DNA from: Neolewinella xylanilytica
GTDB lineage: Bacteria; Bacteroidota; Bacteroidia; Chitinophagales; Saprospiraceae
Length of the DNA stretch: 64,000 bases
Direction of reading: 5' to 3'
NCBI RefSeq assembly: GCF_002934605.1
Contig: NZ_PTJC01000006.1
Location: 1,302,001 to 1,366,000 of the forward strand
Under the pieces are notes generated by a model. It saw nothing but the letters and a program-made list of their open reading frames with translations. It was not told where the DNA came from and searched no databases. Every line of letters begins with the position of its first letter. Positions within the stretch are counted from its first letter, which is position 1. The position numbers were made by a program, and so were the translations under genes. Below are positions 15,581-23,640 of the stretch, one piece after another.

Positions 15581-16354
15581 CTAGGGCTGCAGCTCGATCA
15601 GAATCGGGCAGTGATCGGAATGCAAGACATCGCTGAGGTGCTCTACCCGAAGAATGCGGTCGGACAGTTGAGCCGGATAGCTGTGGTAATCGATACGCCA
15701 CCCTTTGTTGTTGCCCCTGGCGTTGGCCCGGTAGCTCCACCAGCTGTATTCCACCTTCTCGGGGTGCAGGTGGCGGAAGGCATCCACGAAGCCCGTTTCC
15801 CGAAACCACTTCGTCATCCAGGCCCGCTCCTCGGGCAGGAAGCCGGTGGTCTTTTCGTTGCGTTTCGGGTCGTGGAGATCGATCTCCTGGTGCGCAATGT
15901 TGTAATCCCCGACCACGAGTAGGTTCGGTCGGGTAAGCTGCAATTCCTTGACGAAGGCCAAAAAATCATCCAGGAAGCGGTACTTATACGCCTGACGGTG
16001 TTCACCTTGTCCTCCGTTGGGGAAGTAACAGTTCAGGATGGTGAGGTCGCCGTGGTCGGTCCGGATCACCCGTCCCTCGCAATCGTACACGTCGAGCGCG
16101 CATCCTTCCACTACCGCGTTGGGTTCCTGTTTGCTCAAGGTAAGCACGCCCGAATAGCCCTTCTTGCTGGTCGCGCTGTGCCAGGCCGCGTGGCCGTACC
16201 CTGCCTGGATCAGCTCCTCCGTGTCCACTTGGTCCGGTGCTGCTTTTGTTTCCTGCAGACAGAGGACATCGATGTCCTGCTCCGCGGCCCATTCCGCCAG
16301 CCCCTTGCGGAGGGCGGCGCGGATTCCGTTGACGTTGTAGGTAACGATTTTCAT
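15581..16354 (-). CDS. xth: Exodeoxyribonuclease III
   Basis: AP endonuclease and 3'-5' exonuclease of base excision repair. 257 aa, usual length. Visible motifs: N-terminal MKIVTYNVNGIRAALRKG with the metal-binding Asn, LCLQETKA (catalytic Glu), VVGDYNIAHQEIDLHDPK (Asp/Asn) and the C-terminal SDHCPILIEL (catalytic Asp-His). The start overlaps the thioesterase stop by 4 nt, and its stop lies 5 nt before the cysteine desulfurase start, indicating a tight co-transcribed group. Confidence 0.95.
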   Translation of the reverse strand: MKIVTYNVNGIRAALRKGLAEWAAEQDIDVLCLQETKAAPDQVDTEELIQAGYGHAAWHSATSKKGYSGVLTLSKQEPNAVVEGCALDVYDCEGRVIRTDHGDLTILNCYFPNGGQGEHRQAYKYRFLDDFLAFVKELQLTRPNLLVVGDYNIAHQEIDLHDPKRNEKTTGFLPEERAWMTKWFRETGFVDAFRHLHPEKVEYSWWSYRANARGNNKGWRIDYHSYPAQLSDRILRVEHLSDVLHSDHCPILIELQP

Positions 16355-16884
16355 GGTTTGCTATTGAACAGTTCCTGGAGGTGAGCGGCATCGGCGGGTT
16401 TCAGCCGTCCGGCTAGCACCAGCCGGAGTTCCCGGCGGCGCAGGGCGGCTTCGTACCGCTGTTCCTCCGTTTCGGTGAGGGGGATCAGCTGGGGTACCAA
16501 TACCGGCGAGCCGTTGTCCTTGTCCAGGGCCACAAAGGTAAAGTAGGCGTGGTGGGTGCGGCGAGGGTGGGTGCCCTGCATGGTGGCGGCGAACACTTCC
16601 ACGTAGACCTCGATGCTGGTGTTGAACGCCCGGGTCACGCAGGCTTCCAGGGTAATCACCTCCCCGTTGCGAATGGCGCTGTTGAAGGCGACATTGTCCA
16701 CGCTGGCCGTGACGACGGGCCGAGCGCAGTGCTTACCGGCGCAGATGGCGCAGCAGATGTCCATCCAACGCAGCATATTTCCTCCCATGAGGTTATCCTG
16801 TGGGTTGGTGTCGTTGGGCATGACGAGCTCCGACATGGTCGTGAAACTCTCCGCTACGCGCTTCGGAGCCGGCCGATCGCTCAT
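16351..16884 (-). CDS. Acyl-CoA thioesterase, hotdog fold
   Basis: 177 aa protein of the YciA/cytosolic acyl-CoA hydrolase type. The hotdog helix is seen in NDTNPQDNLMGGNMLRWMDICCAICAGKH, with Asn/Asp residues as in the active site, followed by VTASVDNVAFNSAIRNGEVITLEACVTRA. It hydrolyses acyl-CoA to free acid and CoA; chain-length preference cannot be inferred. It overlaps genes on both sides by 4 nt (ATGA-type junctions at 16351-16354 and 16881-16884), indicating translational coupling. Confidence 0.9.
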   Translation of the reverse strand: MSDRPAPKRVAESFTTMSELVMPNDTNPQDNLMGGNMLRWMDICCAICAGKHCARPVVTASVDNVAFNSAIRNGEVITLEACVTRAFNTSIEVYVEVFAATMQGTHPRRTHHAYFTFVALDKDNGSPVLVPQLIPLTETEEQRYEAALRRRELRLVLAGRLKPADAAHLQELFNSKP

Positions 16885-17282
16885 GACATGATCACTCCCG
16901 GGCGATCGAGGATGGGGAGGGTGCGCAGCGCTTCTTGGCGAATGGTTCCCGCCTTGAAGAGGTAACGCTTGTCGAGCATGTGCTCGCCGTTGTTGAAGCT
17001 GACCCAGTATTCGTTATTTATACCGAAGAGGCTGGGTTGGATCGGCTCGATCCGGATGGCTTCCCGTGGCGGAAGCGACTGGTGGAAATGCCGCAGGACG
17101 GTGGTCGTCTTGTCCACGCCGTCGATGCTTCCGTAGCCCTGGCTCGTCACGAGTACGTTCTCCAGTGGCTGATCTCCCGCATTGATCAGGTAGATATCCC
17201 ACAGCTCCTCTCCGGCGTCCATCCGGGGCACTACGGCCACGCTCACGTCGGTTACTTCGGGCGTTGCGATGTCTTTTTTCAT
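16881..17282 (-). CDS. Conserved hypothetical protein, 133 aa
   Basis: Small cytosolic protein without a signal peptide or recognised domain. Much of it looks like a beta-sandwich or WW-rich small fold (EELWDIYLINAGDQPLENVLVTSQGYG, EYWVSFNNGEHMLDKRYLF). It has its own -7-like TACCTTCG at 17304-17311 and ends in a 4-nt overlap with the thioesterase gene, so it may head that operon. Function unknown. Confidence 0.75.
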   Translation of the reverse strand: MKKDIATPEVTDVSVAVVPRMDAGEELWDIYLINAGDQPLENVLVTSQGYGSIDGVDKTTTVLRHFHQSLPPREAIRIEPIQPSLFGINNEYWVSFNNGEHMLDKRYLFKAGTIRQEALRTLPILDRPGVIMS

Positions 17283-17303
17283 AGGCGATACGCAATTGGG
17301 CCG

Positions 17304-17311
17304 CGAAGGTA
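17304..17311 (-). promoter_or_regulatory. -7-like box TACCTTCG before the 133-aa gene
   Basis: Minus-strand TAnnTTcG, 21 nt before the start codon at 17282, in the only 41-nt gap of this stretch. It could separate the exonuclease/desulfurase transcript from the sigma-factor transcript. Confidence 0.35.
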
Positions 17312-17323
17312 CGACTCCTAAGC

Positions 17324-18598
17324 CTAAAAGCGGTAGAGTGCGCCGACATCCAGTCGGCTTGCCTCTAATCGGAGGGCATCCGTGGCGTACAGGGGGGTCA
17401 ACTGCTGCGTGAAGCCCAGTCGTAAGCTAAACTTCGATACAAGGTGGTAATCGACCGATAGCCAGGCATTTGCCGATAATTTGTTGATGTCGTCACTTAG
17501 GGTAGATCCTCCGGCCGTGTTCCCGTACGTAGGGCTGGCCGAGGAGAAGTTCGAAAACCCAAATCGGGCCGCATCCACCCGCAGGGCGTAGTAATTGCCG
17601 TTGCCGAGGTTGGTGATGCGGGGACCGTTGCCCCCCAGCAGGTAGGCGATAGCCCCGCCCGCCGACAGGGTAAACCGCGATCCGAACCGCCGGCCAATGC
17701 CGCCACGCAGCTCCACCGAATGGGTCACTACTACGTTCCGATTGTTTTCCCCCAAACTGGATTGCAGGGCCCAGGACAACTGCGGATCGACGTCGGCCGT
17801 AACGAGGTTTAGGGCTTCCGCCAGGTCGCGATCCTCGCCCACCGAAAGCGTCCGCCGGCCGTAATCATACCGCATCGCTACCGGGAAAAACCATGCTCCC
17901 TTCCCAAATCGCCGACCGAACTGCAGGTAACCGCCGGGTAGGAAACTGCCTACATAGCCGGTGGTGCCGACGGCCAGGGCGTACCGGCCACCGGGTTGCG
18001 CGGGCGTTAGGGGCGGGGCTTTTTCATTGGCAAGGTTAATGTCCGGAAGTTCCGGGGCGGGACTTCCCAATTCAAAGTCTGCCAACGGAACCAGCGCGAC
18101 GGAAACCGTCGGAGTTGCTTCCGAGGCAAAGGATTCGGGCGAACGGGGCGCGGGAGCAGTGGGGGCATCAGGAGGGAGAAGTGATTCCCTTACCGCTTTC
18201 CCGGTTAGTCGCTCCGGGGCGGTGGAAGCCGAGGGGCGGACCGGGGATTCTCGGGGATAATCATTCCGTGTCACGGGATCCGGACGCCGTCTCACGGTTT
18301 CCGCGCTTGCTTCCCCGGAGTAGCTCGCGGGTGCTTTGGCCGCCACGGGCGGGTGCTCGGTCGCCGGTGCCGGGTCGGAGGGCAGGGGAAGTTGGCCGGT
18401 GGCTTGGGAGGAGGGGTCCGGGCCGTTCCAGTTGCGTAGCACCAGCGCTCCGCCGCCCAATAGCAGCGCGAGCCCTAGTAGCCACGGAAACAGCACGAGC
18501 CGCCGCCGCCGTTTGCGGCCCAGGCGATCCTCCATATCCGCCCATGCTTCGTTCCAGAAGGCTTCGTCCGGCGTCCAGTCTGTTTTATTATCCGGCAT
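17324..18598 (-). CDS. Membrane-anchored possible anti-sigma protein with barrel-like C-terminus
   Basis: 424 aa, family not recognised. Residues 1-33 form a short acidic then basic cytosolic segment (EAFWNEAWADMEDRLGRKRRRR), followed by one membrane helix around 34-53. Then come ~140 residues of Pro/Ala/Ser-rich low complexity. The last ~220 residues show alternating hydrophobic beta strands typical of outer-membrane-barrel-like domains in Bacteroidota (LAVGTTGYVGSFLPGGYLQFGR, LSAGGAIAYLLGG, LSVDYHLVSKFSLRLGF). It overlaps the end of the sigma-factor gene by 11 nt; that position and the cytosolic tail plus one helix suggest an anti-sigma or sensor role. That role is inference. Confidence 0.65.
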   Translation of the reverse strand: MPDNKTDWTPDEAFWNEAWADMEDRLGRKRRRRLVLFPWLLGLALLLGGGALVLRNWNGPDPSSQATGQLPLPSDPAPATEHPPVAAKAPASYSGEASAETVRRRPDPVTRNDYPRESPVRPSASTAPERLTGKAVRESLLPPDAPTAPAPRSPESFASEATPTVSVALVPLADFELGSPAPELPDINLANEKAPPLTPAQPGGRYALAVGTTGYVGSFLPGGYLQFGRRFGKGAWFFPVAMRYDYGRRTLSVGEDRDLAEALNLVTADVDPQLSWALQSSLGENNRNVVVTHSVELRGGIGRRFGSRFTLSAGGAIAYLLGGNGPRITNLGNGNYYALRVDAARFGFSNFSSASPTYGNTAGGSTLSDDINKLSANAWLSVDYHLVSKFSLRLGFTQQLTPLYATDALRLEASRLDVGALYRF

Positions 18599-19142
18599 AG
18601 CGGTTGAATTTGTGGGGTTCTTGGTTCAGGCGTTCGCGCAGCATCTGGCGGGCCTTGTTCAGGTGCCAGCGGCTATTGCCCTCGCTGAAGTGGAGTTTGG
18701 TGGCAATTTCCGCGTGGCTGTAGCCTTCGACGGCGAAGAGCCAGAAGACCTCCTTGCTGGTTTCGGGCAGCAGATCGATAAGGTTGCGGAGGTCCTCGGC
18801 GTACAGCCGGTGGGTAACGGTATCCTCGGTGGGTTGGTCCCAGTGGGCGATCTCCAGGGTGGGTTTGCGCCGGTGGCGCCGGAAGTGATCGATGGTGGCG
18901 TTGAATACCAGCCGTTTGACCCAGCCTTCGAGGCTTCCTTCCCACCGGAACTGGTCCAGTTTCTCGAAAACTTTCATCATCCCCCCGTTCAGGAGCTCGA
19001 TGGCTTCTTCCCGTCCCGGCGCGTACCGGCGACAGACGCTCAGGGCCGGTGGCCCAAACCTCCGGTAGAAGGCCTCGTGGGCCCGGCGGTCGTTTTGGAG
19101 ACATGCCTCGACCAATTCCCGTTCGTTCGTGTAATCTGGCAA
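18588..19142 (-). CDS. ECF-type RNA polymerase sigma factor
   Basis: 184 aa. Region 2 is seen as EAFYRRFGPPALSVCRRYAPGREEAIELLNGGMMKVFEKLDQF with the LEGWVKRLVFNATIDHFR helix. Region 4 is LPETSKEVFWLFAVEGYSHAEIATKLHFSEGNSRWHLNKARQMLRERL, a helix-turn-helix. Translation begins at a TTG at 19142, five bases after the upstream gene's stop, with no in-frame ATG upstream. The gene overlaps the downstream membrane protein by 11 nt, the usual sigma/anti-sigma arrangement. The genes controlled are unknown; the neighbouring cell-envelope genes are candidates. Confidence 0.9.
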   Translation of the reverse strand: MPDYTNERELVEACLQNDRRAHEAFYRRFGPPALSVCRRYAPGREEAIELLNGGMMKVFEKLDQFRWEGSLEGWVKRLVFNATIDHFRRHRRKPTLEIAHWDQPTEDTVTHRLYAEDLRNLIDLLPETSKEVFWLFAVEGYSHAEIATKLHFSEGNSRWHLNKARQMLRERLNQEPHKFNRYAG

Positions 19143-19146
19143 AGCG

Positions 19147-19950
19147 CTAAAATCTGGCCGCTAGGCCGAAGGTGAATCGTTGGTAGCCGATATCCCGCTC
19201 GAGTTCTTCCAAGTTCGCGGTCAGGCCCGTGAAGCGCACATCGGAAAAGCGGTAGCCGATATCGATACTCAGCTGCATCCAACGGCCGCGGGGTGGCGCC
19301 AGCAGCAATCCGAAGGAGGGGTGTACCGTACGGCCGACCGATCGGCCGCTCATCGGGGTGCTATCGCTTCCCACCGGTAGGTTGGCCCCGGCCAGGAGCC
19401 GGCCGAAGGGTCGTATCCTTCCCCGGCCCAGGTGGTACTCCGCCAGCGCGGTGGCGGAAGCCAGGCGCTCGCCCCGCCGCACGTTCATCACTTCGAATCC
19501 GGCTCCGGGCCCCACGGCCAACCTGCCCCGGGAATAGAGCAGGTGGTAGTGTACGCCGGGTCCGATCAGGCCGACCGACCCAAAACTTCCGAATCCATCA
19601 CCGAAGGACTCATTCCCTAAACCGGTAGTGACCAGCAACTGGTGCCGCCACCGCCGTCCGGGCAGTACTTCCAGCGTATCCCGGGTGAACCAGTTTTCCG
19701 TATCGATCGGCTCGGAGGTGTTTTCCTGACGGAAGGTGACCCGGCCTACCCGGTCCCAGGGTATGGTCACCACCTCGCCGTTTCGGACAACGATCGTGAC
19801 GCTTTCCCCGTACCGGTAGCCGATCAGGGTGCCGATGAGGTCCGGTTCTCCCCGGACCTCCACGATATCGGCCAGCCCGGTATCCGACCGCGATTGGGCC
19901 GGACAGTAGCAGGCAAGAAGAAGACCGTAAATAAGCAGCGAGAGGCGCAT
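19147..19950 (-). CDS. Hypothetical outer-membrane-like secreted protein, 267 aa
   Basis: Start chosen at ATG 19950: it gives a good signal peptide (MRLSLLIYGLLLACYCPAQS) and lies 6 nt after a -7-like TACCTTTC. A longer in-frame start exists at 19998. After the signal comes a short domain with an Sm-like or KOW-like flavour (DLIGTLIGYRYGESVTIVVRNGEVVTIPWDRVGRVTF), then a series of amphipathic strands ending in Phe (FTFGLAARF), as in small outer-membrane barrels. It directly precedes the sigma factor, so it may be the envelope element of that regulatory group. Function unknown. Confidence 0.7.
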   Translation of the reverse strand: MRLSLLIYGLLLACYCPAQSRSDTGLADIVEVRGEPDLIGTLIGYRYGESVTIVVRNGEVVTIPWDRVGRVTFRQENTSEPIDTENWFTRDTLEVLPGRRWRHQLLVTTGLGNESFGDGFGSFGSVGLIGPGVHYHLLYSRGRLAVGPGAGFEVMNVRRGERLASATALAEYHLGRGRIRPFGRLLAGANLPVGSDSTPMSGRSVGRTVHPSFGLLLAPPRGRWMQLSIDIGYRFSDVRFTGLTANLEELERDIGYQRFTFGLAARF

Positions 19951-19956
19951 CGAGGG

Positions 19957-19964
19957 GAAAGGTA
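19957..19964 (-). promoter_or_regulatory. -7-like box TACCTTTC upstream of the sigma-factor operon
   Basis: Minus-strand match to TAnnTTTG except the last base, 6 nt before the ATG at 19950. It could drive the outer-membrane-like gene, sigma factor and membrane protein as one unit. Confidence 0.4.
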
Positions 19965-19975
19965 GGCTGAGAAAG

Positions 19976-21280
19976 TTAGTCACAAATCGCGATCTCACCG
20001 ACCGCGGTGGGCAGACCGGAACCGTCGTAGTCGAATTGCTTAATGCCCGCGGTTTCCCACCCCAGCACGATCAGCTCCCGCTGGCCGGGCAAGACAATAA
20101 CGTCCTTTGCGGGGAAATCCCGGGTAGCGTGCAGCTCGGCGCCCACCGTACCGTCGCTCAACAGCTCGAGTACCTTGAGTCCTTCCGGTCCGGAACAGAG
20201 GAAAAGTTTGTCCCCATCCACTCCGAGACCGTGGCTGTTGGACATCGGTAGCATCTGCAGCGTTTTCGGCGATCGGGGGTTTTTCACGTCGACCACCATG
20301 AGTTGATCCTGCACGTTGCCGCAATCGGAACCGCCCCACATGGTCACGTAGGCCATGTCGTTCTGGACGACCACCGGATCGCAGCTGCGGACGTGCTGCA
20401 CCGTAGCGAACAGCTCCGGTGCGAGCGGATCCTCGATACCGTAGATGTACATACCGTCGTTGGCGCCGATGTAGAGTTGATCCCGGTAGGGGAAGATGGT
20501 TTCGATGCCCCAGTTCATCCGGTTGATCCCGATGAACTCCGGTTGTTTGGGATCGGAGAGGGAGAATACCCGCAGGCTGCTGTTGTCGACGGCGTAAAGG
20601 GTGCCTTTATTGATGGTGAAGCGGGCCAGGCTTCCGCCTACGCCGAGCTGCTCGCCTCCGCTGGGGGTGCCGGCGGTGTTGGAAAAGGAATTGACCGCCG
20701 CGGCAAAATCCATGGAACTACTGATGAAGAGCGTTTGATCCCGCCAACGCCAGCCCTGACCGCTGAAGGGGTCGTTGCAGTCGGACTGAAAGGTTTCGGT
20801 GCCTTCGATCCAGTCGACGGTCACGTCCCCGTTGCCCATTACCCCGGTCGCGAAATTGGATTGGGCATCGAATACATTCTCCGTGCGGCTCAGAAAAACG
20901 GGTTCCGTGGGGTCGGAGATATCGAAGGCAAGCAGGTCGACATACTGATTGACGTAGAGCATGTCATTGCGCACCGAGATGCCCTCCCCACCGGGAATGT
21001 GGAGAAAGTGGAGCGGCCGGGGATTGGCGTTGTCGGCGTTATCGATGATGTGCAATCCTTTGCTGCGGTCGAGCACGAAAAGGATGTCGCCGTAGACGTA
21101 AAATCCGCTCGGATCGCAGACCTGGTCCGGGGAGGTCAGGGAAAATTCATCGGTGCGCCATTCCTGGGCGCTGATTACTACCGGGTGCCAGGCCGTATAG
21201 GTGAGGGTTTCGTTGCACTCGTCTTCCAGGCAGCCCGTCAGGACCGCGCTCAGGATAAGCAGGGGTAAGATCTTGTACAT
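19976..21280 (-). CDS. LVIVD-repeat lipoprotein
   Basis: 434 aa surface lipoprotein; the signal MYKILPLLILSAVLTGC has a clear lipobox with Cys17. The body is a beta-propeller of repeated units such as LFVLDRSKGLHIIDNADNANP, LLAFDISDPTEPVFL, LRVFSLSDPKQPEFIG and LMVVDVKNPRSPKTL, matching the LVIVD repeat. Such proteins are common in Bacteroidota and have no assigned enzyme activity. It is upstream of and co-directional with the sigma-factor group, separated by 25 nt, so it may be in the same transcript. Confidence 0.88.
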   Translation of the reverse strand: MYKILPLLILSAVLTGCLEDECNETLTYTAWHPVVISAQEWRTDEFSLTSPDQVCDPSGFYVYGDILFVLDRSKGLHIIDNADNANPRPLHFLHIPGGEGISVRNDMLYVNQYVDLLAFDISDPTEPVFLSRTENVFDAQSNFATGVMGNGDVTVDWIEGTETFQSDCNDPFSGQGWRWRDQTLFISSSMDFAAAVNSFSNTAGTPSGGEQLGVGGSLARFTINKGTLYAVDNSSLRVFSLSDPKQPEFIGINRMNWGIETIFPYRDQLYIGANDGMYIYGIEDPLAPELFATVQHVRSCDPVVVQNDMAYVTMWGGSDCGNVQDQLMVVDVKNPRSPKTLQMLPMSNSHGLGVDGDKLFLCSGPEGLKVLELLSDGTVGAELHATRDFPAKDVIVLPGQRELIVLGWETAGIKQFDYDGSGLPTAVGEIAICD

Positions 21281-21399
21281 CGCGCAGGGTATTTTATACC
21301 GAAGACGTAAAACCGAGCGCCCGTCGTTGGACGTTGGTAGTAATTAATTGCGAGGGGCGGGGATCTCCGACCCGACGCCCCCGCCATTGCGGTACCGAT

Positions 21400-21407
21400 T
21401 ACCTTTG
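21400..21407 (+). promoter_or_regulatory. -7 promoter box TACCTTTG for the prenyltransferase
   Basis: Exact TAnnTTTG match, 22 nt before the ATG at 21430. No clear -33 TTTG at the expected distance. Confidence 0.5.
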
Positions 21408-21429
21408 TAGTTCAATTATCCAGCTCACC

Positions 21430-22308
21430 ATGTCCTCCCTGCGCAGGGTCGGCGATTTTCTGTCGCTCGTCAAGTTCTCCCATACCGTATTTGCCCTGCC
21501 ATTCGCGTTGTTGGGGTTCTTTCTTGGGGTGATGGATCACGGCACTTTCCCCCCGAGCAAGCTGTTGCTGGTGATCGGGTGTATGATATTCGCCCGGTCG
21601 GCGGCCATGGGATTTAACCGCTGGCTCGACCGCGATATCGACCGGAAGAACGTCCGTACGGCGGTCCGGGAGATTCCCGCCGGCACCATCTCAGCCCGCG
21701 CGGCGCTGGTGTTCGTGCTGGTCAACGCCGGCCTTTTCGTGGTTACGGCCGGTTTTTTGAACCCGCTCTGCTTGGCGCTTTCTCCGGTCGCTCTGCTGGT
21801 GATCCTCGGGTATAGCTACACCAAACGCTTCACCTTCCTTTGCCACTTCGTTCTCGGACTGGGATTGGCACTGGCACCGGTAGGCGCTTACCTGGCGGTG
21901 ACCGCCCATTGGGCGCTGCTCCCGGTACTTTACGGGGTGGTGGTGTTACTGTGGGTATCCGGTTTCGACATCATCTACGCGCTGCAGGACGAGTCTTTCG
22001 ACCGCGAAGAGGAGTTGTATTCTATTCCGGTGCGCTTAGGGGCTCGCCGGGCTTTACTGCTGGGGCGGTTGCTGCACCTCACTTGTGGGTTGGTTCTGGC
22101 CCTTGCCCTCGGTTTACAATCCACCGTCTACCCCGATTTCGGAACCCTGACCGTCGTAGCGGGGGGAATATTTTTGTCCATGCTGCTCTACCAGCATACG
22201 ATCGTTACGCCGACCGATCTGAGCCGTATTAACCTGGCCTTCTTCACAACCAACGGACTGGCGAGCCTGATCTTCGGGACGCTGGTGATTTTGGATATGT
22301 TTGTGTAG
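21430..22308 (+). CDS. UbiA-like polyprenyltransferase
   Basis: 292 aa integral-membrane aromatic prenyltransferase. Start at ATG 21430, where family similarity begins (RRVGDFLSLVKFSHTVFALPFA). The two Asp-rich Mg-prenyl-PP motifs are present: NRWLDRDID and DIIYALQDESFDREE. Around eight hydrophobic helices follow the expected pattern. The subgroup resembles the 4-hydroxybenzoate-type UbiA homologues that serve in menaquinone synthesis in futalosine-pathway bacteria (MqnP). The amidohydrolase at 26442 could be a second futalosine-pathway enzyme, but that is inference. The TAG stop lies inside a REP element. Confidence 0.9.
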   Translation: MSSLRRVGDFLSLVKFSHTVFALPFALLGFFLGVMDHGTFPPSKLLLVIGCMIFARSAAMGFNRWLDRDIDRKNVRTAVREIPAGTISARAALVFVLVNAGLFVVTAGFLNPLCLALSPVALLVILGYSYTKRFTFLCHFVLGLGLALAPVGAYLAVTAHWALLPVLYGVVVLLWVSGFDIIYALQDESFDREEELYSIPVRLGARRALLLGRLLHLTCGLVLALALGLQSTVYPDFGTLTVVAGGIFLSMLLYQHTIVTPTDLSRINLAFFTTNGLASLIFGTLVILDMFV

Positions 22309-22529
22309 CGACGGCTTCAGCCGTCATGCTGCCAGTACTTCCAGATACGCAATACGAACCAGCAGCCAGGCGACTGAAGTCGCCGCTACGAACGCTGCCA
22401 CGTATTCGTAGCGACGGCTTTAGCCGTCATGCTGCCAGTGCTGCAGGAAATGCTAAACGAACCAGCAGCTAGGCGACTAAAGTCGCCGCTACACCACGCC
22501 AGCAGCCAGGCGACTAAAGTCGCCGCTAC
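22305..22529. repeat. REP/BIME-like array of five palindromic elements
   Basis: Five 21-bp palindrome-containing copies. Two read GTAGCGACGGCTTYAGCCGTC on the plus strand (22305-22325, 22408-22428). Three are inverted, GGCGACTRAAGTCGCCGCTAC (22369-22389, 22472-22492, 22509-22529). Each is followed by a conserved CTGCTGG/CTGCCAG tail. They alternate in orientation as paired units, as in REP/BIME arrays mobilised by RAYT (REP-associated tyrosine transposase) proteins; no RAYT gene lies in the window. The first copy contains the TAG stop of the prenyltransferase and the last contains the TAG stop of pheS. Confidence 0.9.
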
Positions 22530-23578
22530 ACGACGCTAGCAAACTGCCGCAAGAAGCGCACGTCATTCTCAAACATCAGCCGGATATCGGTAATGTTATA
22601 GAGTAGCATCGCCTGGCGTTCGATCCCCATGCCGAAGGCGTAACCGGTATATCTTTCGGGGTCGATACCGCAGTTTTCGAGCACGGCGGGATCGACCATG
22701 CCGCAACCCAGGATCTCCAGCCAGCCGGTACCCTTGGTGATGCGGTGATCGTGCTCGGTTTCCAGGCCCCACCAGATGTCCATCTCCGCACTGGGTTCGG
22801 TGAAGGGAAAGTAGCTGGGCCGCAGGCGGATCTTGGTTTTTTCACCGTACATCTCCCGCGCGAAGTGCAGCAGGGTAGCCTTCATATCGGCAAAGCTGAC
22901 CCGCTCGGCGATGTACAATCCTTCCACCTGGTGAAACTGAGCGTGGCTGCGCGCGCTGATCGTCTCGTTCCGGTACACCCGACCCGGGGCGATGATACGG
23001 ATGGGCGGTTGTTGCGCTTCCATGGTCCGGGCCTGTACGGAGCTGGTGTGGGTACGGAGTAGCATGGCTGAGTTGTTCGGACCGGCGGGCATATCCGCTC
23101 CCGTGTAAAAGGTATCCTGCATATCGCGGGCCGGATGGTCTTCGGGCGTGTTCATGGCCGAGAAGTTGTGCCAATCGTCCTCGATTTCGGGGCCTTCGGC
23201 TACGGCAAAGCCGATGCGCTCGAAGATCGACACGATGCGCCGCATGGTCAGCGCGATGGGGTGACGGCTGCCGAGGGGCATCGGTTCGGCGGGAGCGGTG
23301 AGATCCAGCTCGCTGCCGGCCGTGGCGGATTCCTGGCTAGCGAGCGCTGCCTGTAACCCGTCAAACTTATCCTGGGCGTGTTGCTTGGCCCGGTTCACCA
23401 ACTGGCCGAAGTCGGGCTTCCGCTCGTTCGGGATGGTCCGCATTTCGCCCATGAGGGGCCTGAGGATGTTCTTGCTGCCGAGGTAGCGGATGCGAAACGC
23501 CTCCACTTGTTCCGGCGTACTAGCCGTTACGGCGTCGATCTCCTCGATCAGTTGGGCTACGCGTTCGAATACGTCCAT
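22526..23578 (-). CDS. pheS: Phenylalanine-tRNA ligase alpha subunit
   Basis: Catalytic subunit of the alpha2-beta2 enzyme charging tRNA(Phe); PheT is elsewhere. 350 aa, usual length. The N-terminal coiled-coil (residues 1-90) is followed by the class II core: motif 2 (RNETISARSHAQFHQVEGLYI), motif 3 (GYAFGMGIERQAMLLYNITDIR) and the Phe-binding GCGMVDPAVL segment. A -7-like TATCTTCG lies at 23598-23605. Its TAG stop at 22526-22528 falls within a REP element. Confidence 0.97.
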   Translation of the reverse strand: MDVFERVAQLIEEIDAVTASTPEQVEAFRIRYLGSKNILRPLMGEMRTIPNERKPDFGQLVNRAKQHAQDKFDGLQAALASQESATAGSELDLTAPAEPMPLGSRHPIALTMRRIVSIFERIGFAVAEGPEIEDDWHNFSAMNTPEDHPARDMQDTFYTGADMPAGPNNSAMLLRTHTSSVQARTMEAQQPPIRIIAPGRVYRNETISARSHAQFHQVEGLYIAERVSFADMKATLLHFAREMYGEKTKIRLRPSYFPFTEPSAEMDIWWGLETEHDHRITKGTGWLEILGCGMVDPAVLENCGIDPERYTGYAFGMGIERQAMLLYNITDIRLMFENDVRFLRQFASVV

Positions 23579-23597
23579 GATCTCGCTTGCTTTGGCG

Positions 23598-23605
23598 CGA
23601 AGATA
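23598..23605 (-). promoter_or_regulatory. -7-like box TATCTTCG for pheS
   Basis: Minus-strand TAnnTTcG, 19 nt before the pheS ATG at 23578, in the short divergent gap shared with the O-antigen ligase gene. Confidence 0.3.
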
Positions 23606-23640
23606 GCCACGAAGCGCCGACCCTGGGTATCTTGCCCGCT

